In this document: positions 1 through 5,276 of the stretch, piece after piece
Layout of the letters: each line of letters starts with the position of its first letter
Position numbering within the stretch: the first letter of the stretch is position 1
Assembly (NCBI GenBank): GCA_015257705.1
Contig: JABZJR010000028.1
Coordinates: 1 to 8,456 of the forward strand
Source: Nanosynbacter sp.
GTDB lineage: Bacteria > Patescibacteriota > Saccharimonadia > Saccharimonadales > Saccharimonadaceae
Length of the DNA stretch: 8,456 nt
Direction of reading: 5' to 3'
Program-made: the position numbers and the translations under genes
The notes under the pieces: model-generated
Seen by the model: only the letters and a program-made list of their open reading frames with translations
Database searches by the model: none
Told to the model about the DNA's origin: nothing

Positions 1-281
1 ATCATACGGAGAGTCTAGGAAATCTCGTATACTACTACTTCCTTGGGGAGTGTGACAAAGAAGGGGTTGATTCTGATGGGCTTGACGCAAAAGACACTGT
101 AGAAGATGTCTTCGACGAGGCTCTATCAGCCAGACTCTCATTCACAATCATTAAGGAGGTCTTGGGGATCATCCCCATGGAAAACGAAGAAGAGGCAAAT
201 TCAGTGGCTGATCTTCAGGTCACAATCTATGACATCCTTCTCCATATCATGAAGATTTCCAGTGGTTACCTGCAATCCTAG
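1..281 (+). CDS. 3' end of unrecognised small acidic protein (partial)
   Basis: An open frame enters from the left window edge (first full codon at 3) and stops at TAG 279-281, giving 92 C-terminal residues; the start lies outside the window. The peptide is acidic and looks helical. It contains two Asp/Glu-rich patches, one near the middle and one just before a final hydrophobic helix (DILLHIMKISSGYLQS at the end). I see no signal peptide, membrane segment or known motif, and I do not recognise the family. The stop is followed 11 bases later by a long hairpin and then by a terminator, the same order found behind the minus-strand gene at 2442-2909. The last ~23 residues of the two proteins align with about 7 identities (shared D, I, D, LL, M, S), which is suggestive of distant homology but too short to prove it. 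That the frame is coding is inferred from its openness and sensible composition. Confidence 0.6.
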   Translation, partial: HTESLGNLVYYYFLGECDKEGVDSDGLDAKDTVEDVFDEALSARLSFTIIKEVLGIIPMENEEEANSVADLQVTIYDILLHIMKISSGYLQS

Positions 282-292
282 CGATTCTCTAC

Positions 293-338
293 TCTGCATG
301 GCAGGTGATTGTTCTTTTACGATTGCCTGTCATGTAGA
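293..338 (+). promoter_or_regulatory. 3'-UTR RNA hairpin, left copy
   Basis: Arms 293-311 and 320-338 form a 19-bp stem with an 8-nt loop (TTCTTTTA) when read as plus-strand RNA, using several G-U pairs. It starts 11 bases after the stop of the upstream partial gene and has no T-tract of its own, so it is not a standard terminator; a terminator follows at 357-384. It is the inverted copy of the hairpin at 2384-2433, but its outermost left-arm bases have diverged, shortening the stem. Possible roles, all inferred, are mRNA 3'-end stability, a small RNA or a recombination site. Confidence 0.6.
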
Positions 339-439
339 CTCTGAACTTATGACATTAAAAATCACCCTAACTACGGGTGATTTTCTTATGGTGAAAAATT
401 TCAGTTCTTGGTGCGGATGAAAGGACTTGAACCTTCACG
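297..439. repeat. 143-bp inverted repeat, left arm
   Basis: This block is the reverse complement of 2285-2427 with only three differences (at 346, 350 and 391). It covers, in tRNA orientation, the T-arm and acceptor 3' strand of tRNA-Leu with CCA, a linker, the terminator and most of the long hairpin. All three differences lie in linkers outside the tRNA and the stems. Similarity stops abruptly at CATG on the outer side and in the variable arm/T-arm junction on the inner side. The arms enclose 1,845 bp holding the oxidase gene. Confidence 0.93.
357..384. terminator. Bidirectional intrinsic terminator
   Basis: AAAATCACCC and GGGTGATTTT form a 10-bp stem with a 7-nt loop; T-runs are available on both strands. 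On the minus strand it ends the tRNA-Leu(UAG) transcript about 25 bases after CCA. On the plus strand it can end the partial gene at 1-281. Confidence 0.85.
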
Positions 440-493
440 CCGTGAGGCACATGCTCCTAAGGCATGCGTGTCTACCAATTCCACCACATCCGC
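409..493 (-). tRNA. tRNA-Leu(UAG), CCA encoded
   Basis: An 85-nt class II tRNA with acceptor GCGGATG/CATCCGC, discriminator A and encoded CCA. The anticodon stem CATGC/GCATG carries loop CTTAGGA, giving anticodon UAG, which reads CUA and by wobble other CUN leucine codons. The long variable arm has a short GCC/GGC stem, and the T-loop is the usual TTCAAGT. The 31 bases at its 3' end are identical to those of tRNA-Leu(CAG) at 2229-2315, while the rest of the two genes differs as expected for isoacceptors. It is transcribed divergently from the oxidase gene. Confidence 0.97.
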
Positions 494-501
494 ATAACCT
501 G

Positions 502-530
502 ATTATATCAAAACAAATTCTACTTATCAA
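502..530 (-). promoter_or_regulatory. Promoter of tRNA-Leu(UAG)
   Basis: Read on the minus strand: -35 TTGATA (525-530), 17-base spacer, -10 TATAAT (502-507), about 8 bases before the tRNA. The -35 box overlaps the -35 box of the divergent oxidase promoter almost completely, so the two promoters should compete for polymerase. Confidence 0.82.
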
Positions 531-552
531 CTGTCCGCGCTTATGTTAAAAT
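524..552 (+). promoter_or_regulatory. Promoter of the FAD-linked oxidase gene
   Basis: -35 TTATCA (524-529), 17-base spacer and an extended -10, TG-n-TAAAAT (TG 544-545, hexamer 547-552). The predicted start near 559 leaves a leader of about 20 bases with the ribosome site AAGGAGGA at 567-574. The -35 box is shared with the opposing tRNA-Leu promoter. Confidence 0.7.
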
Positions 553-577
553 TGAAGTAACGTACTAAGGAGGATTG

Positions 578-2188
578 ATGAATAAAGTTGCGAAATATTT
601 GAATGAACATCTTAGTGGCGAAGTCGCGTCGCAAGATTTTGCATTGAGTCAAGTTGAAGTTGATAATGGACTTTTGGCGCGCCGACCAGAAATGATTGTC
701 CACGCGGCTAATATGAACGACATCAGAAAAGTGATGCGATTTTGTTCTCAATTGGCAGAGAAAGGTCATGTTTTACCTGTATTTGTTCGTGGTTGTGGCA
801 ATGATGAAACTGGCGCAGCGACGAATAAAGGTATTGCAATTGACGAAAAAACGTATATGAATCGTGTGGTTGGTATTGATCCTCGCCAACAGTTGATTCA
901 TGCTCAAGCGGGAATTTCTCTTTCGGCAATCAACGCAACTTTGTCTACTCATAAAGGCTTGGGCTTGCCACGAACTTCATACGTGGCAGAAGAAGGCACG
1001 GTTGGTGGCGCAATTAACACGGCTCCGTCCGGAATACTATCTGGCGCGCATGGTCGTTTTGCTGATGCCGTTCAGCAACTTGAAATTGTCCTAAGTAATG
1101 GCGACGTGATTCAGACTGGGCGCATATCTCGACGCGAATTGAGTAAGAAAAAAGGCTTATCGACGTTTGAGGGCGAGATTTATCGAGAGATTGACAATTT
1201 AATCTCAGATAGCGCCGAGCTGATTTCGCAAATGGATCCAGCTTTGCCGGATACGGTTGGCTACAGCGGGATTTCTCGGGTGAAGCAAAAAGACGGGTCG
1301 TTCGATTTGACGCCGCTGTTTATTGGCAGTCAGGGAAGTCTGGGCGTGATTTGCGAAGTTATTATGAAGGCACAATTTATTCGTCCGGAATATTCAGTTG
1401 TTGTCGCATCGTATAAAAAGTTGTCAGACGCGCAATCAGCCGTGGAATTAGCGATGAAAAATAAGGCTTCGGCAGTGGAGATAATCGATGGGCGATTCTT
1501 CCGTCAGGCTGCGGTCGTCGGCAAAGTGGTTGAGTGGGCGCCGAAAGAATGCTTTAAGGGTGCGGTGGTCTTGGCTATCTTTGATGACTTTTCTGACAGA
1601 GCACGTAATAAAGCCGCGAAGAAGTTGACTAGAAAATTGGAATCATCAGAAGCGATTGACATAAAAACTCTGCACTTGGAAGAGCAGGATTTGTTCAGTT
1701 TGCATTCTGTTTTGGCTTTGGCGGAAACTCCGAGCGAGCCGCATATGATTACGCCACGCGTTTTTTCTGGGATTTTAATGGCACCAGAAAAGATGGATAG
1801 TTTCCTTAGCGAGTTGAAGTCGCTGGAGGCTAAGTACGGCGTGGATTTGCCAGTTTTTGTTGATTTTTCAAGTGATTATATCTCTCTGCATCCGACGTTT
1901 GACAGTAAAAAGGTGAGTGAACGCCAGAAGATTCTTCAGTTGTTGGCGGAAATTTCTCAGATTGTTAATAAGTATGAAGGTTCATTTGCAGGATTTGGTG
2001 GTGACGGAAGATTGAAGGCTAACTTTATCTATAAAAATTTGCCAGATGATGAAAAACAACTATACGCAAAGGTGAAAAAAATCTTTGATCCAGCTGGAAT
2101 TTTTAATCCAGGAATTAAAACGGAGGCTCAGCCAAAGGAGCTGGCGGCGGAATTAAACGCATGGTGTAAGCTTCGTAATCAAGCTTGA
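578..2188 (+). CDS. FAD-linked oxidase (GlcD/PCMH-type flavoprotein)
   Basis: A 536-aa flavoprotein of the VAO/PCMH family, which oxidises small hydroxyacids, alcohols or similar substrates using FAD; the substrate cannot be read from the sequence. The FAD-binding N-terminal domain spans about residues 37-180: PEMIVHAANMNDI opens it, the FAD loop VFVRGCGNDETGA is at 68-80 where the family usually has RGGGT/RGGGHS, EEGTVGGAINTAPSG is at 138-152, and GAHGRFADAVQQLEIVLSNG at 156-175. GSQGSLGVICEV at 250-261 matches the family's GSEGTLGVIT. The C-terminal cap ends in KKIFDPAGIFNPGIK (500-514), typical of the GlcD branch. Position 474-479 reads GGDGRL, where GlcD-like enzymes usually have GDGNLH. 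ATG 578 is chosen because AAGGAGGA ends 3 bases upstream; the TTG at 575 would be too close. There is no signal peptide, so it should be cytoplasmic. It stands alone between two tRNA-Leu genes, with no Fe-S partner beside it. The family call is firm; the function is open. Confidence 0.88.
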   Translation: MNKVAKYLNEHLSGEVASQDFALSQVEVDNGLLARRPEMIVHAANMNDIRKVMRFCSQLAEKGHVLPVFVRGCGNDETGAATNKGIAIDEKTYMNRVVGIDPRQQLIHAQAGISLSAINATLSTHKGLGLPRTSYVAEEGTVGGAINTAPSGILSGAHGRFADAVQQLEIVLSNGDVIQTGRISRRELSKKKGLSTFEGEIYREIDNLISDSAELISQMDPALPDTVGYSGISRVKQKDGSFDLTPLFIGSQGSLGVICEVIMKAQFIRPEYSVVVASYKKLSDAQSAVELAMKNKASAVEIIDGRFFRQAAVVGKVVEWAPKECFKGAVVLAIFDDFSDRARNKAAKKLTRKLESSEAIDIKTLHLEEQDLFSLHSVLALAETPSEPHMITPRVFSGILMAPEKMDSFLSELKSLEAKYGVDLPVFVDFSSDYISLHPTFDSKKVSERQKILQLLAEISQIVNKYEGSFAGFGGDGRLKANFIYKNLPDDEKQLYAKVKKIFDPAGIFNPGIKTEAQPKELAAELNAWCKLRNQA

Positions 2189-2213
2189 TACTGGGCGAGA
2201 ATTGGGCTATAAT
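2185..2213 (+). promoter_or_regulatory. Promoter of tRNA-Leu(CAG), overlapping the oxidase stop codon
   Basis: -35 TTGATA (2185-2190), 17-base spacer, -10 TATAAT (2208-2213). The oxidase TGA stop (2186-2188) lies inside the -35 box. A 7-bp inverted repeat, TGGGCTA (2203-2209) and TAGCCCA (2221-2227), brackets the end of the -10 and the likely start site. Confidence 0.85.
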
Positions 2214-2228
2214 TAACGCGTAGCCCAT

Positions 2229-2315
2229 GCGGATGTGGCGGAATTGGTAGACGCGCTAGCTTCAGGTGCTAGTGTACGCAAGTACGTGAAGGTTCAAGTC
2301 CTTTCATCCGCACCA
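2229..2315 (+). tRNA. tRNA-Leu(CAG), CCA encoded
   Basis: An 87-nt class II tRNA with acceptor GCGGATG/CATCCGC and encoded CCA. The anticodon stem CTAGC/GCTAG holds loop TTCAGGT, giving anticodon CAG for CUG codons. The variable arm forms a GTAC/GTAC-type stem around GCAA. From its T-arm onward it is identical to tRNA-Leu(UAG), and the identity continues into the downstream terminator and hairpin (the inverted repeat). It has its own promoter and does not depend on the oxidase transcript. Confidence 0.97.
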
Positions 2316-2339
2316 AGAACTGAAATTTTTCATCATAAG

Positions 2340-2367
2340 AAAATCACCCGTAGTTAGGGTGATTTTT
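2340..2367. terminator. Bidirectional intrinsic terminator
   Basis: AAAATCACCC and GGGTGATTTTT form a 10-bp stem with a 7-nt loop and a T-run, 24 bases after the CCA of tRNA-Leu(CAG). The opposite strand also offers a T-run for the minus-strand gene at 2442-2909. It is identical in its stem to 357-384. Confidence 0.87.
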
Positions 2368-2383
2368 AATGTCGTAAATTCAG

Positions 2384-2433
2384 AGTCTACATGACAGGCA
2401 ATCGTAAAAGAACAATCACCTGCCATGTAGACT
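2384..2433 (-). promoter_or_regulatory. 3'-UTR RNA hairpin, right copy
   Basis: Arms 2384-2404 and 2413-2433 pair over 21 positions around an 8-nt loop. On the minus strand all 21 pairs form, four of them as G-U; on the plus strand those same four would be A-C mismatches. The structure therefore fits RNA made in the direction of the small gene at 2442-2909, whose stop codon lies only 8 bases upstream. It lacks a T-tract; the terminator lies a further 16 bases on. Structure is directly visible; function is unknown. Confidence 0.75.
2392..2404 (-). repeat. 13-bp repeat, inverted partner of 3008-3020
   Basis: The minus strand here reads CGATTGCCTGTCA, which is also found on the plus strand at 320-332 and 3008-3020. 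With 3008-3020 it brackets the small minus-strand gene as inverted 13-mers about 630 bp apart end to end. Confidence 0.7.
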
Positions 2434-2441
2434 ATATAACG

Positions 2442-2909
2442 TCAGTCAATCCAGGGATTGCTGAGTACAGCCTCGTCGCGGCTGTATTGCATGGATTCTC
2501 CTGCGTACATCAAGCACAGAAGAGTATCATCGATCTCGTTCAAGACATCCTTGAACTGCTTGTCGTCTTCGTCCGTCATGGCGACGTACCTAGTGATGAA
2601 GCTTTTCAGCTCCTCTAGGGCCGACGAGATTCTCGCGGCATCGTTGTAGATGTTGACGCCTACGACCATGGATGGAGGTTGTGCGATACTGCTGTGGCGC
2701 AGTGTTTTCGCGTAGACCTGGAGGTCTTGTACTCGTTGACACATGTCGCGAATCTGTTGGACGAATCGCCTGGTTTGAATTGCAGGGATATATTCGTCCT
2801 TGCAGATGACATTCATGGCGGTGTTCCACTCCATACTCAGGGCTTCCGCCGTAGCGAAGAGGTCGTCAGAGACATCGATAAACATTGTGCTATCTTTCTG
2901 TTCTCTCAT
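2442..2909 (-). CDS. Unrecognised small acidic protein
   Basis: A 155-aa open frame, acidic and mostly helical by composition, with no signal peptide, membrane segment or motif that I recognise. The longest ATG (2907-2909) has no clear ribosome site; the internal ATG at 2883-2885 gives 147 aa (MFIDVSDDLF...) and has a weak AGAAAG about 8 bases upstream, so the start is undecided. The C-terminal third holds the charged run MTDEDDKQFKDVLNEIDD followed by LLCLM, resembling the end of the partial protein at 1-281. Its stop is followed 8 bases later by the long RNA hairpin and then a terminator, as for that gene. The opposite frames at this locus are open too, but this is the longest and the only one with the matching 3' context. 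The gene being real is likely; the function is unknown. Confidence 0.65.
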   Translation of the reverse strand: MREQKDSTMFIDVSDDLFATAEALSMEWNTAMNVICKDEYIPAIQTRRFVQQIRDMCQRVQDLQVYAKTLRHSSIAQPPSMVVGVNIYNDAARISSALEELKSFITRYVAMTDEDDKQFKDVLNEIDDTLLCLMYAGESMQYSRDEAVLSNPWID

Positions 2910-2943
2910 CTGCGTGAGTGCAGTGTACTGTGTTCTTTACAAT

Positions 2944-3004
2944 ACAAGATGAGATCTTATCTCTCTTATGGTAGTTTTTAAAAAGAAATAAAAACTCATC
3001 TTGT
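2944..3004. repeat. 10-bp inverted repeat with inner palindrome
   Basis: ACAAGATGAG (2944-2953) and CTCATCTTGT (2995-3004) are perfect inverted arms 41 bases apart. Inside, GAGAT-CTT-ATCTC is a smaller palindrome beginning at 2951. The pair lies in the upstream region of the gene at 2442-2909, so it may be an operator or leader structure of that gene; this is inference. Confidence 0.5.
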
Positions 3005-3007
3005 GTT

Positions 3008-3020
3008 CGATTGCCTGTCA
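3008..3020 (+). repeat. Third copy of the 13-bp CGATTGCCTGTCA repeat
   Basis: Identical to one arm of the long hairpins at 320-332 (plus) and 2392-2404 (minus), but here without the rest of the hairpin. Its placement on the far side of the small gene suggests an element boundary or a remnant of another copy. Confidence 0.65.
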
Positions 3021-3122
3021 AAGTTCACTTTCGGACAAGGATTTACTCAACTCATCAACGAAAGCTACTTTCATTTATACCACACTTGCGTAAAAAAGTC
3101 AATAGGACATACTCAGCGTAAC

Positions 3123-3151
3123 TTGTCAGGACTTGAAACCTGAACTATAAT
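3123..3151 (+). promoter_or_regulatory. Promoter of tRNA-Val(CAC)
   Basis: -35 TTGTCA (3123-3128), 17-base spacer, -10 TATAAT (3146-3151). The predicted start near 3158 leaves a 5' leader of about 40 bases before the tRNA, longer than for the other tRNAs in the window. Confidence 0.8.
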
Positions 3152-3197
3152 TAACTCACATCACGAATTCGTTAGGTAAAACGACAGATGTAATTAC

Positions 3198-3274
3198 GGG
3201 AAATTAGCTCAGTTGGCTAGAGCGCACGATTCACATTCGTGAGGTCACAGGTTCGAGCCCTGTATTTCCCACCA
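3198..3274 (+). tRNA. tRNA-Val(CAC), CCA encoded
   Basis: A 77-nt tRNA with acceptor GGGAAAT/ATTTCCC, D-arm GCTC/GAGC, anticodon stem CACGA/TCGTG with loop TTCACAT (anticodon CAC, for GUG) and T-arm ACAGG/CCTGT with the canonical TTCGAGC loop. Discriminator A and CCA are encoded. No hairpin terminator is evident behind it, so transcription may run on towards typA, 92 bases downstream. Confidence 0.97.
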
Positions 3275-3336
3275 TTTCACGTTAGGTATAAATATGGTTA
3301 AACTCAACTTTCACTCTTTTTATTTCCCCCTTATCG

Positions 3337-3345
3337 TGGTAAAAT
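3337..3345 (+). promoter_or_regulatory. Probable typA promoter (extended -10)
   Basis: TG-n-TAAAAT at 3337-3345, with only a poor T-rich -35 region 17 bases upstream. The expected start near 3352 would give a 15-base leader that contains the ribosome site at 3355-3363. Confidence 0.55.
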
Positions 3346-3354
3346 TTTATATTA

Positions 3355-3363
3355 AGAGGAAGG
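3355..3363 (+). promoter_or_regulatory. Ribosome binding site fixing the GTG start of typA
   Basis: AGAGGAAGG sits 3 bases before GTG 3367 (6 bases if the GAGGA core is counted). The alternative ATG at 3391, which would give the more usual N-terminus, has no ribosome site, so the GTG is preferred. Confidence 0.65.
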
Positions 3364-3366
3364 TCT

Positions 3367-5214
3367 GTGTTAATATCAGACCATATTTTTATGAAGGACG
3401 CTAGCAAGATTCGAAACATTGCCATTATTGCCCACGTCGACCACGGCAAAACTACCATGGTTGACGGGCTATTAAAGCAGTCGCGAACATTCCGCGACAA
3501 CCAAGCCGAGATGAGCCAGGAATTGATTATGGATTCCGGCGATCAAGAGCACGAGCGCGGTATCACCATCACCGCCAAACAAACGTCAATTTTTTACGGC
3601 GACTATAAAATAAACATCATTGATACGCCAGGACACGCCGATTTTTCTGGCGAAGTTGAGCGAACCTTGAATATGGCTGACGGCGTTCTGCTGATCGTGG
3701 ACGCGCAGGAAGGTCCGATGCCTCAGACCAAATTCGTATTAGCGAAGGCGCTTGAACTGGGACTGAAACCTGTTGTGATTATCAATAAAATCGACAAGCC
3801 AGCCAGGCGAATTGCCGAAGTTGAAGACGAGTTGAGCGATCTGTTTTTGGAGCTAGCGACCGACGATTCTCAATTGCAATATCCAATTTATTACGCAATC
3901 GGACGCGACGGAAAATCATGGAAAGAAATTCCTGCAAACACCGACGAAGACGCGGATTTGACGCCAATTTTTGACGCGATTATTAACGACATTCCAGCGC
4001 CAGACGTGACAGAAGATGGCGCGTTTCAATTGCTTATTACCAGCTTGCAATATGACACATTCCAGGGGAAATACGCGATTGGGCGAATTGCTCGCGGATC
4101 CGTTAAGCGTGGCTTGCAAGTCAGTTTGATGAAAAATGGCGAAGTTGCGGGTTCTGCGCGAATTGAGAAAGTTTTTGGCTATCGCGGCTTGAATCGCGAA
4201 GAACTTGACGAAGCTTTTGCTGGCGACATTGTGGCGCTGGTTGGCGTGGCTGACGCGCATATTGGCGATACGATTGCCGATAAAGAACAGCCCGAAGCGC
4301 TACCAACAATTGACATCGAAGCTCCAACTTTGAGCATGTACCTCGGCCCAAACACCAGCCCAATGAAAGGTCGCGAGGGCGAGTTCACGACATCCAGGCA
4401 AATTGGCGACCGATTGAAGCGAGAGCTTGAAACCAACGTGGCGCTACGCGTTGAGGAAAACGGAATTGGCTTTACGATTTCTGGACGCGGCGAATTGCAC
4501 TTGAGTGTTTTGATTGAAACTATGCGACGCGAGGGCTTTGAGTTTGAAGTCGGACGGCCACAAGTTGTTACAATTACCGAAGATGGCATTGAAAAAGAAC
4601 CGATTGAAGAATTGCAAGTTGAAGTCGGGAGCGAATTTATCGGCGCGATTAGCCAAGAACTTGGCGCGCGACACGCCGAAATGAAATCTCAGGAAACGAC
4701 CACCGCTGGCGCTGCTCGTTTGACTTACATTTTGCCGACGAGGGCGCTGATTGGTCTGCGCAACATTTTGTTGACCGCCACCAGAGGTACGGTGATTATG
4801 AATTCCCTGCCTCACGGATATCAACCGCTTGGCGGAAAACTGCCAAAAACCCGCAATGGAGTTTTGATCGCATTTGAGGCTGGCACGACAACACCTTACG
4901 CTTTGCAAGCAGCCGAAGCCCGTGGCGAATTATTGGTCGGACCAGGAACAGAAGTTTACGCCGGAATGATTGTCGGGATCTATAATCGCCAAGAAGACAT
5001 CGAAATCAACGTTTGTAAAGCCAAGCATTTGACCAACATGCGTTCCAAATCGTCGGATGGAACTGTGCAATTGACGCCATTTACGCAATTTAGCTTGGAG
5101 CAATGTATCGATTTTATTGAGGACGACGAGCTTTTGGAGGTTACGCCAAAATCACTACGACTTCGCAAGCGATATCTGGACGCAAACGAGCGAAAACGCG
5201 CGGCGAAACAATAA
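3367..5214 (+). CDS. typA: Ribosome-associated translational GTPase TypA/BipA
   Basis: A 615-aa translation-factor GTPase that binds the ribosome in GTP form and helps ribosome assembly and stress adaptation. The G domain shows G1 AHVDHGKTT (22-30), G2 ERGITI (63-68), G3 DTPGH (86-90) and G4 NKID (140-143). Where family members usually have a G5 SA motif (YASA in E. coli BipA) this protein reads YYAIGRDG (175-182). The TypA signatures [21 protein letters not shown] and [19 protein letters not shown] follow, then [18 protein letters not shown] and the C-terminal [11 protein letters not shown] and [19 protein letters not shown] blocks of the TypA-specific domain. Length is normal (about 605-615). 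The GTG start adds eight residues before [12 protein letters not shown] 3391 is the alternative. It is a single-gene unit between tRNA-Val and a bidirectional terminator. Confidence 0.96.
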   Translation: MLISDHIFMKDASKIRNIAIIAHVDHGKTTMVDGLLKQSRTFRDNQAEMSQELIMDSGDQEHERGITITAKQTSIFYGDYKINIIDTPGHADFSGEVERTLNMADGVLLIVDAQEGPMPQTKFVLAKALELGLKPVVIINKIDKPARRIAEVEDELSDLFLELATDDSQLQYPIYYAIGRDGKSWKEIPANTDEDADLTPIFDAIINDIPAPDVTEDGAFQLLITSLQYDTFQGKYAIGRIARGSVKRGLQVSLMKNGEVAGSARIEKVFGYRGLNREELDEAFAGDIVALVGVADAHIGDTIADKEQPEALPTIDIEAPTLSMYLGPNTSPMKGREGEFTTSRQIGDRLKRELETNVALRVEENGIGFTISGRGELHLSVLIETMRREGFEFEVGRPQVVTITEDGIEKEPIEELQVEVGSEFIGAISQELGARHAEMKSQETTTAGAARLTYILPTRALIGLRNILLTATRGTVIMNSLPHGYQPLGGKLPKTRNGVLIAFEAGTTTPYALQAAEARGELLVGPGTEVYAGMIVGIYNRQEDIEINVCKAKHLTNMRSKSSDGTVQLTPFTQFSLEQCIDFIEDDELLEVTPKSLRLRKRYLDANERKRAAKQ

Positions 5215-5227
5215 TTGCGCAAACCAT

Positions 5228-5262
5228 AAAAATAACCGCCCCGTAATGAGGCGGCTATTTTT
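5228..5262. terminator. Bidirectional terminator between typA and the membrane-protein gene
   Basis: CCGCC (5236-5240) pairs with GGCGG (5250-5254), extended across one A-C mismatch by AAAAATA (5228-5234) with TATTTTT (5256-5262). A/T runs on both sides let it serve typA on plus and the convergent gene on minus. Confidence 0.88.
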
Positions 5263-5276
5263 AATGTAAGAATCGG

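Larger units (their letters stand above)
2285..2427. repeat. 143-bp inverted repeat, right arm
   Basis: Partner of 297-439 in opposite orientation, with three differences (at 2333, 2374 and 2378), about 98% identical. It contains the last 31 bases of tRNA-Leu(CAG), the terminator and most of the long hairpin. Such similarity outside a tRNA points to recent duplication or ongoing gene conversion. Confidence 0.93.
2910..3122. other. Gene-free spacer with repeats
   Basis: About 290 bases separate the small minus-strand gene from tRNA-Val, and I find no coding frame or RNA gene in this part. It holds the inverted repeat at 2944-3004, a third copy of the 13-mer at 3008-3020, and AT-rich sequence. 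On the minus strand the 13-mer copy is preceded by T, making TTGACA, a perfect -35 box (3016-3021), but no good -10 lies 16-18 bases beyond it, so the promoter of the small gene is unresolved. Confidence 0.5.

Noticed and set aside
293..338. Integron attC site
   Set aside because: The hairpin is long and palindromic, but the RYYYAAC/GTTRRRY core sites are absent and no integrase lies in the window.
575..577. TTG as start of the oxidase
   Set aside because: It is one base from the ribosome site; ATG 578 is better placed.
578..2188. Alternative code with UGA read as glycine
   Set aside because: The oxidase ends naturally at TGA after the conserved C-terminus and no tRNA with a UCA anticodon is seen.
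297..2427. Simple att-flanked integrated element
   Set aside because: Integration gives direct repeats; these are inverted and no integrase is present, so it is kept only as one historical explanation.
2384..2433. CRISPR repeat or array
   Set aside because: Only isolated copies occur, without regular spacers.
2391..2981. Plus-strand open frames opposite the small minus-strand gene
   Set aside because: No ribosome sites, improbable peptides, and the first begins inside the long hairpin; the minus frame is longer and has a matching 3' hairpin and terminator.
3170..3290. Short repeat CGTTAGGTA on both sides of tRNA-Val as a target-site duplication
   Set aside because: Nine bases only, unevenly spaced from the tRNA, with no other sign of insertion.
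4121..4908. Long minus-strand frames inside typA
   Set aside because: They are antisense shadows of a well-conserved GTPase with low-complexity translations.
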